Below are positions 37,846 through 49,450 of a DNA stretch of 64,000 bases, in pieces. Below the pieces are notes generated by a model. It saw only the letters and a program-made list of their open reading frames with translations, did no database searches and had not been told where the DNA came from. Position numbers and translations under genes: made by a program. This stretch comes from Archilochus colubris. Taxonomy: Eukaryota > Chordata > Aves > Apodiformes > Trochilidae. Location: positions 33,206,609 to 33,270,608 of the forward strand of contig CM041084.1 of NCBI GenBank assembly GCA_023079485.1, given 5' to 3'. The number at the start of each line of letters is the position of its first letter. Position 1 is the stretch's first letter.

Positions 37846-40800
37846 AGGAATCACACTGAAAAAAAAGGCAGTTTGGACAACATGACTAAGGATTTAAGCA
37901 ATCTAATATCTGGGTGGAAACAGTAGGCAAGAACATTGGTTTCTGTCTAATTTTTTGCTTAGTAAAACATGGAAAATAGATATTGTGAATGCATATAATG
38001 TTCCATATGAACTAGAGAAACAGTTTTGCTCCATTTTCTAGCAAAAATATTTTTAATTTTTAAAATATGAATACAGAAGATCCACACTGGAAATATCGCA
38101 CAGTATGAAAGGGAAATTGAAACTAAAAGAGCAACAGAACCCTTACCACAGTTGCAGGTGTCTGAAAGATAGGAGAAAAAATAAATAAACAATACATATA
38201 TCTAATGATCATGACACCATCAAAAGTGTCTTTAAAAAAAAAAAAATTTGAATTCCAACCAAATAAATTTTTTTTTGCAATCAAGATGACTGAAGCAACC
38301 AGTTTGATTTACATTACAGGAAATATAGTATGCCTCTGGGGAAGAAGTAGCCTCCAAAAATTCTTTTCAGATGTGGACAAGCTAAAACTTACCTCATGCA
38401 TCAAAAGGTAAAAAAAAAAACAAAAACAAACAAACAAACAAAAAAACCTAGCAGAGCTCCAGCGATCTAGGTAACAAATAATATTTTGACAGCAAAAGAA
38501 ACACAAAACAAAACAAAAAAACCACAAATAACATCCCACTTTGCTAAACACCCACAAAAAGATCATGAACATATTAACACAACAGAGGATGCCTTTTCAA
38601 ATGAAGAAAAGACACAGTGGGCCTGGGCTTCCTTCATCAAATTCCAAAATCTCAAGCATCATCTAGAAGGTACACAAGTAGGGAATGACACTACCACACA
38701 CCTCCCAGGTGTAAAGAGGGAAATAAGAGAGCAACAAAATCTACTCTCTCCTCTCACTAGAAATTCAACTCATGAACAGTGGACTCTGTTTCTCTTTCCA
38801 GTTTTCCCTCCCAGCAATTAAACAAGTCCGAGAAGAGAGGATGGGACTGTGAAATCCCAACAACCCTCTGCAATAAGCTCATTGCCACACTGACCTTTCC
38901 CCTTCAACTTTACAGAAACAGCTTCCTCCTGTTTCCAACTAATGCAGTTAGCCATGAGCTCAAGCTGTGCTTCTGCCTGGAACATTTCAGCGCCACTGAC
39001 ACGCAACTACAATGACCCTGCCAGCATGTGTGACAGAATTTGTTTTTGCATTAAAAATATAATATTGTTTAGGTTCAAAGTAAAGCACTCACCAGTCAGA
39101 AAGTTTCCTGTGCAACTCTAATTCATCCCCTGGTGTGTTTATTCCCATTATCACCATGTTTAACTACAGGAGCACTTAGTATGGTTTCCAGTAGGACCCC
39201 TCCTGTTCAGCATAGTGGGTGGACAGTACCCCAACCATCAATCAAGGCTAGGCAGGAATAAGGAAATCCTCATGACTGCTCCTCCACTTGTTGCAGAAGT
39301 TGGAAACAGGAAGCAAAAAGATGGAGAAGAGGAGGAAGAGCACAATATTTATGTGATTTTGTATATGTTGCTGCCTCACTGCTACATGAATATTGGGCTA
39401 AAAACCAGGTGCTTGTCACTAGACATTTACTTCGTGTTCTCCACAGAACCTGATACGAAGCAGCACCCCGTGCTCGTATTGGCAGCTGAATATAGACATC
39501 CAGCTCCCTTTCATTTCTGGAGAAACAAGCACAGCCCAGAGGAAGGCGAATTCGAATCCTATTCTGTTGCACCATTGATTATTTCTTGCGACCCCACATC
39601 ACATCTTGTTTACTACACTAATTTTACCAATGGGAAAACAATATTCCCTCATCTCAAAGAGGTGCTGAATCAATACTTGTGAGCCATTAAAATAACACAT
39701 TAAGCACCCTCGAAGGGGAACATGAAGAAATTAATATCTCCTCTCTGCAGTCTTTGTATTGTGTAAGAGTTACTTAATGAATAGTAAAGATATTACAAAG
39801 CTCCCTTCCTTCCTCCATTACCATACATCTAGATGAATAATCTGGGCAAAAAAGAAGCAGGAAACTATATAATAAAAAAGTACCAGAACTTAAACATACC
39901 ATGAAAGAAGTGCTCACATAGTCTGAAATACTTTACTTTCTAATTTTCATTACTTGTACTCCCCCCCAAAAAGGAAGGAGAAGTTAACATACGCAAACTG
40001 TAAAAAGTAATGCTCTATTTTTTAGAATAAGGAAGCAGGTTGTTGAATTTTTACATTGTATAACCATAATTATCCTTAAATTTGGTTCCCCTTTTTAATT
40101 CTGCAAGTGTTAACTGAAAGTTACAAAGCATTACCTTTTCCTCACTACACCATATCCACCTTGCTTTGTTTCTGCTTACTCTACAAGTACCTTGTCATAA
40201 AATTAACAAGTGTTAAGTTCATTTTTGCAGTGAGTTCCAAAACAAAATTGTGTGTGAATGCAAAATAGGTTAAAAATATTAACATTACAGTTGTAGAGAT
40301 GTATTATGTAGCATTCAAGATACCGTAATAATAGAACAAATATATAAACATCATTGGTAAATCATTCCATTCTTTTCTTAACTTCAGCTCTACAGACAGC
40401 ACTAGAGGAACCATCTCATTTTCTTCCAGAAAAGATGAAGCTGTACACAGTGTACAATATGTATACCTGTATATAATTTAGGCCACTGATCCTAGTGACT
40501 CTGAAACAACATATACACAGCCCCCTTGAGGGAAAATAAGTGCTGTCAGTTTCACTTCAAAATACAAGAGTATCAATCTTTCCATGGCAGATTGGAGAGA
40601 ATGATACGTGATGTAAATGAGACACCATGACAGAAAACTAAACCATAATCTGGAACGATCCCATCTGCATCTCACACACATCCCCTAGAAAAAAAATCCT
40701 AAAAGCATTTAAAATACTGAAGAATTTCAAGATCAGTTTCAACAAGTAACTCTGTTTCAAAATAGCTCTGAAACAAACACACACACTTCAAGTAATCAAA

Positions 40801-42269
40801 AAGTCCCAAACGCAGTAATGCCAAGGAAACGGCAAGTTTTGGAAAGGCTCTAAGGTTAATTAAAAAAAAAAATATTAAGAAGCTACACCATGTAAGCATC
40901 AGAAGCTCTCCTTTTTTCTGGTGGCCTGTCATGCAGATGTGACTAGAGTTGGTATTACCTACAAATAATGTACTTACAAACAGTGCATAGGGAAACACTT
41001 CTGACCATTGGCAGAAGTGCTTTAAAGATGAGAAGACCTGGTAAAAGCATTATGTTTCAAGCATTAACTCTTACAATCAATGTGTTAAAAATAAAGAACA
41101 GTCTACAAAAGTGATAAGTTACACGAGATTCTACCAATATGGCCAGCCATGTAATCAAGGACTTAATTTCAGAGGGAAGGTTTTTAAAAGCATGGAGAAG
41201 GTGAATGAGTTTGTCAGGACTACGCAAGTTCCTGTGGCAGAAACAGAAGTTCCCTAAAGAGACTCCCATCAAAATTAAAATTGTTTCAGGACAGCAAAAA
41301 CCAACTTTACCATAAAGACTAAAGAGCAAGAACCATTTATTATTCTTTTTTATACCATTTCTTTTAATGAACAACAAAGGATAAATTTTAACGAAATGAA
41401 ATCTAATTCATGAGCATGAATAATAAACACTGGTATTTTCAAGTCTCTACTAACACCACTGCTGATCACCTTTCACAGTGAGGAACCACCCCATTCAAGC
41501 GCTCCAAGCTACCAGGAGCAGGGACAGTCAGCTACATTTCACTGATACAACAAATATGCCAGAATACCAACATCTTCATTTGCTCCGATGACACCACGTT
41601 TAGTTTTTGTTGGGCTTTTTCCCAGTCAAACGGGGGGAACGGCGCCGGTGACACCAGACCAGGGCGGTGTAACCTCAGGCTCTACCAGGACGGCCCCGAC
41701 AGACCCCCGACGGGGAGAAAATGTCCCCCGGTCGCTCAGAAGTTAACCCCGCAGCGACACGGGGCCGCGGGGCCCGCCCGGCTGCCGGTTCCCTAAACAC
41801 GGGCCCGTCAAGCGGAGGCCTCCACACCCCCCGGGGCTCGTCCCACCAGTTCCCCCCTTCCCAGAGGCGTACGAGGGGGCTGCGAGCCCTCAGCCGCAGC
41901 GCGACGGGCAGGCCGGGAGCGGCAGCCGGTTCTGCCTCCTTCCTCATGGCGTGTGCGCCGGGCTGCCGCGGGGAAGGGAAAGGAAGCACCGCTCCGGAGA
42001 GCCGCCGTCGGGGAACAGGGGGAGGAAGTAACCGGGAAAGAGCAATTGGAGGAGGGGAGGAAAGCCCCGAACCCATGAAATTGGAAACTAGAACCCCGCG
42101 CACGTCGAGGAGCGCTCCGCCGGGGCTGTGGCACCAGGGGATGGTCCCCCCCCAGCGCTGCCCCGGCCAGTCACACCCCCCGCCGACCCGCCCCTCTCTG
42201 CCTTCTCTCCGCCCGCCCCTCAAGAAGCCCTCCCTCCCGCCCTCCCTCCTTGCCGGCGGCCGGCTTTAC

Positions 42270-42318
42270 CTGCCAGGAGGCTGCAGACCTCCTCGGGGAT
42301 GGCGATCGCGCCCTGCAT
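42270..42318 (-). CDS. SKAP2: SKAP2 coding exon 1 (start codon, residues 1-16)
   Basis: The coding part of exon 1 is 49 nt: ATG at 42318-42316, then 15 codons and one base of the next (phase 1). It ends CTGGCAG|GTAAAG, a consensus donor. The residues are MQGAIAIPEEVCSLLA. PEE-(I/V)-x-x-LLA matches the start of the SKAP helical region. The very N-terminus is shorter than in human SKAP2 and opens MQ-A like SKAP1. This ATG is chosen because A lies at -3, no other in-frame ATG occurs in the open frame upstream, and the residues align with the family. The exon sits in a CpG island, as expected for a first exon. The 5'UTR extends to the right, but its length cannot be read from sequence. Confidence 0.88.
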
Positions 42319-42453
42319 GCTGAGGGCGCCCGGGGGGCAGCCGGGGACACCCCGCAGGCGGGGCTCGACGGCTCCTCCTGGCCCCGGCCCCGACAGGGAG
42401 GAAGCGGAGGCCCCGCCCCCCCCCCCAGCAGCAACGGCCGGGACACAAACCAA

Positions 42454-42597
42454 GGGGGCGGGGCTTCGGGCACCGGGGGTGGGGCTTTATCCATTGGGGG
42501 CGGGGCTTCGAGCGTCGGGGGCGGGGATTCAAGCACCGGGACGAGTATTCGAGCACCGGGGCGGAGCTTCGAGCACCGGGTCGGGGCTCCGCTACGC
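42454..42597. repeat. GC-box tandem repeat, 7 imperfect units of 20-21 bp
   Basis: Seven head-to-tail imperfect copies run from 42454 to 42597, starting at 42454, 42475, 42496, 42517, 42538, 42558 and 42578. The best units read GGGGGCGGGGCTTCGAGC plus 2-3 bases. Each good copy carries an Sp1/KLF GC box (GGGGCGGGG). One unit also includes ATTGG (inverted CCAAT, 42493-42497). The array sits 136-279 bp upstream of the SKAP2 ATG, at or next to the likely start site, so copy number could affect promoter strength. Confidence 0.8.
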
Positions 42598-42636
42598 TTT
42601 CGCCCTCCCTCCTCACTGCCCCCGCCCAGCAGTGCC

Positions 42637-42646
42637 GCGCATGCGC
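42637..42646. promoter_or_regulatory. NRF-1 site
   Basis: GCGCATGCGC is a perfect copy of the palindromic NRF-1 consensus. It is located about 320 bp upstream of the SKAP2 start codon inside the CpG island, the usual setting for functional NRF-1 sites. Confidence 0.7.
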
Positions 42647-42794
42647 TTTCCCCCTCCCGGGGTTGGCTCTCGCTGCCCGGTGTCCGTCCCCCGCCCCTCC
42701 CGGCTAGCAACGCCCCCGCCCGGGGACTGCCTCCTACGTGACCGCTGCCGGCAGACATTTTGCATGAGGGCACCCGTGCCTCTTGCCAGACTCA

Positions 42795-42804
42795 AAGATG
42801 GCGC
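42795..42804 (+). promoter_or_regulatory. YY1 motif
   Basis: AAGATGGCGC matches the YY1 consensus AAGATGGCG. Such motifs often lie just downstream of start sites in the direction of transcription. On the plus strand this points away from SKAP2 and would fit a divergent non-coding start. Confidence 0.5.
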
Positions 42805-42852
42805 TCAGCGCTCCTCCCCTGCTTGCCTCCGCCCCGAAGTCCATGAGAAGTT

Positions 42853-42889
42853 ATTGGCTGAGAGTGCCCGAAAGTTGCTCTCTGATTGG
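42853..42889 (-). promoter_or_regulatory. SKAP2: Paired CCAAT boxes (NF-Y), 32 bp apart
   Basis: ATTGGCT (42853) and GATTGGT (ATTGG at 42885) read AGCCAAT and ACCAATC on the SKAP2 strand. They share an orientation and are spaced 32 bp start to start. Paired CCAAT boxes about three helical turns apart are a recognised NF-Y arrangement. Confidence 0.65.
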
Positions 42890-42960
42890 TCCACTCATTG
42901 TCCCGCCCAAGCGCCGGGCGCTTCCCTGGCGGCCCAGCCCTTGTCCCACAGGGAGGGCGG

Positions 42961-45900
42961 GATGGTGGAAGGGTCAAGAGGTGTGAAAAGCGGTGAATTT
43001 TGGAGCCGTTTGTTCTAAATATGTGTCCAGGCTTCATTAGGAGCACGCCCCAGACCTTAGCTTGCCTGTTTGCAGGCAGGATGGCGCTACTGAGGGAATA
43101 AGGGAGAGAATGTCGGCCCTGGCATTCAGCAAGGCCCTGCTGGGTGCTCCTCTTCCCCCTAATGCCACCATCATTACCACTGTCAGGGGCTGGGGCAGCA
43201 GATTCCATCCGTGCCACAGCTGTGCCAGTGTCCCCAAGGTTACAGCTGGTAAAATAAAGCCAGAGACATCGAGGGGAGAAAACCAGATACACACACAAGG
43301 CATGCAGTGAAATAAATGGAAAGAAGCAACGGGGACAGAACTGTTGGTGTTGGCGTCCATGAGCATAGATGTGTGGGCAGAGGCAGGGATGCACAGCTGG
43401 GCTGCTAAAGGGCTGACTTTGTAAAGTTTTGCTTATGGGACAGCTTTGATAAATTCTTCCCACAAATCCCTTGTCGTATATATTTGGAGCACATCAGTGA
43501 TGTAATATGTTTAGTGTAGAAATAGTCAAAGTAAACTCTTCACATGTGCTTCTGTGACCTTGGTGGTTTTGGCTGTATCTATGTTATTGCTACAGAAAAT
43601 GTTTGTGTTAGAGCTGCGGTCAGGTTAGCACATCTGTGTATCGTACCAGTGCAGAAAAGGAAAAGGAAAGGAAAAGAAGTTGTATTTGTGAAATTTCACC
43701 TTTATACCAGTGTAATTATCTTAGCACTTGTGCCACAGCTGGCGGTACAGCTGGATCAGTCAGGTATTAAACAGTCTTGTACTTCTGCTTGATGTAGCTG
43801 TGCCAGATGAAGTCTGCAGTGTAGACATGGTGTTAGATTATATTGTTCTCCTGACCTCTCACATCTCTTCTAATTGCATGGAACAACTAATTCCAAATAC
43901 ATCTGGGTTTTCAAAGCATTGCATCTTTATTACCTGATTTTATGGCCATCTTGACTGAAACTCAAGCAGTTAACTAACTGACCTCTATAATGTTGCATAA
44001 TGATTTTTATGTTAGTTATCTAATTTCAAAATAAACAGGCACATGCATCTGGGTGCATATGTGTGGAAATAGATCTTGCCTCTTTATTTGTATAAATACT
44101 TTCTATTCTTCTGGTACAAGAGCATGTTTCATTAATTTTTCTGTGGTTGGCAAGCAGAGTTCTTTTGGCTTATGTTAAATTACACATTTCAGATGTGCAG
44201 TCTTGGGAAGCTGCCATAAAGAATGGGAAAATGGCTTGTAGTCCAATTTGCTTGCCCTTTTTCGGGTTAATCATAATCCTGCTTTCTTGTGTTGACTTTA
44301 TGGCTCCATCCATTCCTGTTCCAGAAATGAGTCAAGGGTGTCACTTGAACTCTGTTGTAGTCTTTGTTTTGGGATCACTTTTCCTGATAATTTATTCCAT
44401 ATGTTTACCATTTGTGTGAGCTTTCTCTGAGTTTCAGAACATCAAATGAGAAGAAATAACTTAGCTTTATTATGTCCCACCCCCCATACTCTAGTCGCAC
44501 CATTTTTTTCTACTTACTTTTTTCCTTAAAGACCTCCTTGTTGGTGCACCAAAGACCAGCCCATCACACAGTTAGCAAGATTTGTGACCCAGGCCTATTT
44601 TAAGCCTTGTTAAGTTCCAGATTTACTCATAGTTCCCTAATTTTTAAATCTACCACTAATAGGAAGCATAATTCAAAACAGACCCTTTCGCTGAAACACG
44701 TCTGGCTTCAGCATTGCTGCAGCTGGCTTTCCAAGGATTCCACAGCTTGTGCCTCATCCACCCCAGACACATGGCTTTGCCTAATCAGGCCCATAGATCA
44801 GGGGGTCCTAATGTGTGGGTTGCAATGCCCTGGGGAACACACGGGAGTTTATTCTCCCTCTGTGTGGGGAGAACTACAGAAACAGGGAGTTCAGAAAGAA
44901 CAGCCTACCTGAGCCTGCAGAGAGCCTACAGCAAGGCGGCTGTAGGGAGAACGAAGTTTCCCATTCAGGAGCAGCATCACCATCTCCTTGGCCCCCTCAA
45001 GGAAGCTGGAGTGCTGGGAAATCCAGCATTTTTCCATGGAACGTCTCACTTTTCCAGAGTTTTCAAACTTAGATTCTAGGAGAAGAAGGAAACAGGACCT
45101 ACGTGCAGCTGCTGCTTTTTCTCTACGTGTCCTTTAGTAGAAAATTAATTAGGTTACACTGTATGCTCCCTGCTGTATTTTCTACAGGCAGCAGTGGTCT
45201 TGTTGAGGCTACTCTGTGTTCTCATCTATTTGTCTCATTGGCAGGCTGGCTTCTTTAGATAGATCCAAAACAAAGTAACTAGTCAATGATCAGAATATTC
45301 ATAAAGTTTAATTACTTAATTACATCAAACGGTAGTTGGCAAAGATTTCTGGCATGTACATATAGCTATTAAATGGAGGGAGAGCAAACTTTCTTTATAG
45401 AATCACTTTCTTTACAAATAAGTGAAAAAAGCTTCTGGGTTTTAAAAAATCAGGTAATTGTGTTAATTGAATGACAGTGCTCTATATAGGACACGTATGC
45501 ATTTTGACTGCAGTCACTGCACTGAAGAAAAGCATTTACATTATCAGAACTGTAGGGTAATAAATATAACTTTAAGTGATCTTTTTTCCAAGAATCACAT
45601 GTTGTGGGAAACACTTTCGCAAAAGCATTTCTTTTGCCTAACCATCCATTAGTTTGTATAGTATTGTGCATTAACTGATACTTTGTTAGACAAAAAAAAA
45701 TAAAAATTATGCATTTCATCAATATCAAGTTTATTATCTTGTTTTGAAGAAATTTTATTACAAAAACTCCTATCAGATAATGGCTTCAGAATTTCACTAA
45801 GATCCTGTTTCGAGGTGATTTTGCATCTGGATTGATTCAGAAGGAACATCCTGGAAGTTAGTTTTGGCACAGGTGTGAGGTTTCAGTGGACATTTTGTCT

Positions 45901-47449
45901 CTCTAAAGTCTCTGAAAGCAAGCCAAAGACAACTCCCTGAGTACCACTAAAGAAGACCTCTGCTGCTCATCATGCAAATAGTTCCAATGACGTATGGAGA
46001 CAACTGGATGAGTAAGAGTTGTGAGATTCTGAGATTTCAGCTCATATTAAATCCATTTGTTCCTGACCCTTTATTCTTAGACAGCTTAAGATAAAATACC
46101 AAAGGAATGAAGACTCTTCTCCCCGTTTCTCCTCCTTCAAGATGTCTAGAGATGCCCTGATGGGTCTTCTGCAGCTGAGCATGATTTTAAGAAAGAAGTG
46201 GAAAGGGAAACTCCTTCACTGGAGTTCATTTAAATCTTACATAAACTTTTCTTTGCCCCCTGAACAAACCCAATATCTAATGAAGATTATCTAGTATATA
46301 CAATGGCTCTGAATTGGTAAGTATGCATAAACATCTCATTGCATTCTCCAGGAGTAAACCCAAAACTTCTCTGTCATTCTTTGAAAGATAGATGAAATGC
46401 CAAAAAATATCTAGGTAACCTCTAATTTAAATTTAGTGTGCTTTCTAGTTCTTTTAGCCTTTTATTAACTCGGATATTATGCATTAAGACATATTTTAAA
46501 CAAGTTATACTGTAAGTAATGAAATGAATGAAGAATGCTTTCCTGTGTAGTTTGATACGAAGGTGCTATATACATTTTCTGCTGCAACAACATAACTCCA
46601 TGCCATAATACACCTGCTGCCACCTGAGCCAGTGCCCTTTTATTCTACCAGTGAGAAAGGGGCAGCCTTTTCTGTGGCCAGTTTGGAGGGACTGCCATGC
46701 TGCTTGACCAGTCTGTAAGCCACACAGAATAGGTACCTGCTGAGCCTGGGTGGCATTCTTTTCCCCACTGGTGCCATCAGCCTGGGTCTCTTCCTTCATG
46801 CAGCAGCTTCTCTTCAAGAAGTTTTTAAGAAGATAATATCTGAAGACTGTATCTATTAGACAGCAATCACATTTTAGGGAGAAATAAGTAGCTGGGCACA
46901 TTTATTTGGGTAATCAGGCAAAAATTGTGACTTTGGAGACTTGGAGGTGAATTTGGCAACAGGTAGCAGACGCCTTGAGGGTCAGCCAGCTTATGTGTTC
47001 CTTTCTGTATTTTGTGATCAGCAGGGCAAAACCCTTTTTAAAGTTGTAGAAAGAGCAGTGGCAATAGATTTGCAGGGGAAAAAAAGGGTTTCCAGGGTTG
47101 AAAAGTTTTTCTGCATAATGCTACATTTCCCATCACAGGGGAAATAAAGCAGTCACTTCGGTTTAAAGTGGAACGCAATCAAAATCAGGGTAAAATCAAA
47201 ATAAAATTTCTGCAACAAATTACAGAATGCTGGATCACAACCTTTGAATTGCCAATCTTTTAACTGAAATACCAACCAAGACCTTCCTAAACAAGTGGCC
47301 TTTCTCAAAGAGACACAGAAAGAGCCTTCTGCTTAACATCTGTGAAGTGGTAGGCTAAGAGTTAAATAGTAAAAGGAGTTGCTGGGTTATTTTTCTTTTT
47401 AAAAAGTCAAAGTGCACTACAGAAGTGTGCTTCCATCAACATAAAAAAA
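42961..47449. other. Intergenic sequence upstream of SKAP2
   Basis: No gene is recognised. The first 500 bp remain moderately GC-rich and could hold a divergent non-coding transcript start (ATGGCG words at 42799 and 43081). Beyond that the sequence is AT-rich with only short incidental open frames. An octamer-like ATGCAAAT lies near 45973. Confidence 0.7.
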
Positions 47450-48090
47450 TGAATTTATGACAAATTATAGTCTCGCTAACAGGAAGAGCTAAATGTTACA
47501 TGGGACGCACAGACATTAGCTCTCTTCCTTTAAAAACATCTCGAATGAACTCATCGCGCCTCAGTGTTTTTCCTTGTGGCATTCCTAGCTTTTCTATTAT
47601 TTCTGTGGGTTTTGCTACTCTTATGGGATGGCCACAAACAGCAATGAAGTTGGAAAGTACCATAAACCTTCAAGTTAAAAAGCTATTCTTGTTGTCTGAA
47701 TTCAACATTGTTTCTGGGAAACATAAATAAAAATCTTCTTCAGGCTCATGCAGAAGAGGCTGGTCAAAGTGAGGCAGATGTATAGGCTCATTTATTGTGT
47801 TGAAAACTCCTTTCCTCTGTAGGAGGAACATCATCAATTACTTTCTTTAAAGTGATACACAGATGTGTAAAATATCATGCCAAATAAGAAGCATTTGTTA
47901 GCGTCTCCACGAGAAATTGCATTTGCTCCCATTATATTAAAGTGCACAACTGATAAAATTCACCTCAATGAATTTAGTTTAGGCTGTGAGTTATTATTTT
48001 GTAAAATAGAGAACCTTGAAAAACTCCTGATGCAAATTCACTTTATTTATAAAGTGTCTTCTGGGATATCACATGGTTTACAGTGAGACT
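47450..48090. promoter_or_regulatory. Candidate conserved non-coding block, 5' flank of SKAP2
   Basis: The sequence is complex and free of simple repeats, with isolated CpGs (for example TCATCGCGCCTCAG and TAGCGTCTCCACGAG) and homeodomain-type A/T words. It lies about 5 kb upstream of SKAP2, on the inferred HOXA side. The 69- and 76-codon open frames here show no coding character. Confidence 0.3.
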
Positions 48091-49385
48091 ACTCAATTAA
48101 TAAAATAGCTTTTCTCAGCAAGTATTTCTACAATAACGTCCATAAACTACAGTGTGCTTGGCTAAAACCATAGCAATATGCTAAAGGGGGCAAGCAGACC
48201 CCAAGCCAATTTTGTCTCACTTTTTTTTTTCCCTCTTCTTAATTTAATAAAAGGCTCTGAATACAGAGACTGATGAGTTTTCAAGTTCTGACTGACGGGT
48301 TTTTCAATTGATCTGGGTACTTTATAGCTCTCAACATTTGGGTAACTAAGCACCTTAGAAAAGCAACCGAATCAGAAACTTTACAAGAAGAGGAGTTGTT
48401 ACCTTTAGGCTACAGATGAAGCACCCAGGAGAAGTGGTTCTGCCAGGGTTACAGGGGAAGACTGTGGTGATCACAGAAACCCAAACATCCACAGCTGGGT
48501 TATAACATACCTCCTGCAAGCCACAGCAAAATCCTTCAGCTGTCACTGGCTCACCAGAAAATTGTTTGATTCCTGTCCTTTCTATGAAAGGTATTATATA
48601 TAATGTCCTTATAATTCTTCAGTCCCAGACTGCATTTTGGGATTAACCTACATCCCCCACCAGCTGGCACAGTGTAATCCTGCTAGTCTGGCAGAACTGC
48701 ATCCATCGTTGCTTTTGCAGGTAGTCTTTCCCAGGCATGAGCCTGATGCTAACATAATTGATGCTGTTAACAGACAAGAAGCTAAAAATGTTAGGAGGGA
48801 AGCTGATATATTTAATTTAGGAAATCTAATCACTCTATGTAAGACTCCTATCACAGAACTGTTCAATGACATCTGCATGGATCTTTCCATGCAGGTGGCT
48901 CCTGGCTTCAGCCATGGTGTGAAGAACCACCTCAACCTCATCACTCATCTCCTGTTGCCAATCCCAATGAGGCTGCTGACCTGAAAACCAGGTGCCAGTT
49001 CTGTACTGTCAGCTGCACAAATTTCTCCATGCTATATAAAGCATATAAATCCATAAAGCATGAAACTGTTGGACTTTCATCTCACACTGCTAGGCATTCA
49101 AGATTCAGCATCCTAGGCTTAGTCACAGACAAATAAAAGGCAAGGCTAAGGCACAGAAGGCAGTCTCAGGCCTTCCCAGTCAACTTCTGGGAAGCTTGAT
49201 TTTGCCCACTACACTGATTCCCCTTACCCATTTCTGCTTAAAAGTTTATCAATGCAATTATTCCTAATGAAAGTATTAAATACAGTGCCAAACTCATGAG
49301 CCAGAGGGCTGTTTTTTCAAGTTTTTCATTACCTACTAAGTAAATTAATTAATGCAAATGAAGCTCTAGTGTCATAAAACCACAT

Positions 49386-49450
49386 CCTGCTCTAATTGAA
49401 GACAATGGCAAAACTGTCATTGACCTCTGTGGGAACAGGTTCAGGCCCAT
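49386..49450. repeat. Probable ancient inverted-repeat interspersed element
   Basis: A 23-nt arm (49386-49408) and a second arm (49417-49439) are imperfect inverted copies, 16 of 23 matching, around an 8-nt loop. They are followed by TTCAGGCCC. The words TCATTGACCTCTGTGGGAAC and AGGTTCAGGCCC resemble a repeat I associate with old sauropsid or amniote interspersed elements, but I cannot name the family from sequence alone. Confidence 0.35.

Larger units (their letters stand above)
31481..42269 (-). other. SKAP2: SKAP2 intron 1 (about 10.8 kb)
   Basis: No additional exon is recognised. The first 600 bp (right end) are CpG island. The rest is AT-rich with simple sequence: A/AG-rich at 37799-37845, CAAA-rich at about 38407-38452, and a two-copy 32-bp duplication at 37514-37573. 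A 155-codon open frame on the plus strand (39215-39682) resembles nothing I know and has no paired splice support. It is not annotated as a gene. Confidence 0.85.
1..42318 (-). other. SKAP2: SKAP2 gene, 5' part (coding exons 1-4 and introns 1-4; gene continues left of the window)
   Basis: SKAP2 is a cytosolic adaptor (N-terminal helical dimerisation region, PH domain, C-terminal SH3) that links Src-family kinases and ADAP/FYB or PRAM1 to integrin and actin signalling in leukocytes. Four minus-strand exons with consensus splice sites join without breaking frame to give about 96 residues. They follow human SKAP2 (compared from memory) through PEE..LLADV.TF, KGENLSKKAKEKR, QEFQD and DKDDEAPSDG. 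Intron lengths are about 10.8, 2.4 and 10.1 kb, and intron 4 exceeds 18.7 kb. I looked for the PH-domain exons on the minus strand left of 18731 and recognised none, so they are probably outside the window. The paralogue SKAP1 is excluded by exon 2, which has the SKAP2-type lysine-rich segment. Confidence 0.93.
41630..42960 (-). promoter_or_regulatory. SKAP2: 5' CpG island and SKAP2 promoter
   Basis: GC content rises abruptly from about 41.63 kb and falls after about 42.96 kb, with dense CpG throughout. The island covers the start of intron 1, coding exon 1 and the upstream promoter. There is no TATA box. The upstream part holds GC boxes, a perfect NRF-1 palindrome, a YY1 motif, TACGTGAC (42735-42742) and CCAAT boxes, a typical broad housekeeping-type promoter. 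The transcription start is probably between about 42.35 and 42.7 kb, which is an inference. Several long open frames on both strands here are GC-driven artefacts. Divergent transcription towards the right is possible. Confidence 0.85.

Noticed and set aside
39215..39682. 155-codon plus-strand open frame in intron 1
   Set aside because: No recognised domain, no ATG in good context at its start, and no paired splice sites. Kept only as a curiosity.
42128..43018. 296-codon plus-strand open frame, and several 100-220-codon frames on both strands at 41.7-43.5 kb
   Set aside because: CpG-island composition removes stop codons. The frames are low-complexity Pro/Gly/Arg/Ala and cross SKAP2 exon 1, which is supported by homology and splice sites.
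44147..44419. 90-codon frame with hydrophobic segments
   Set aside because: It does not begin with ATG. Hydrophobic runs are expected from T-rich AT sequence, and there is no similarity to a membrane protein I know.
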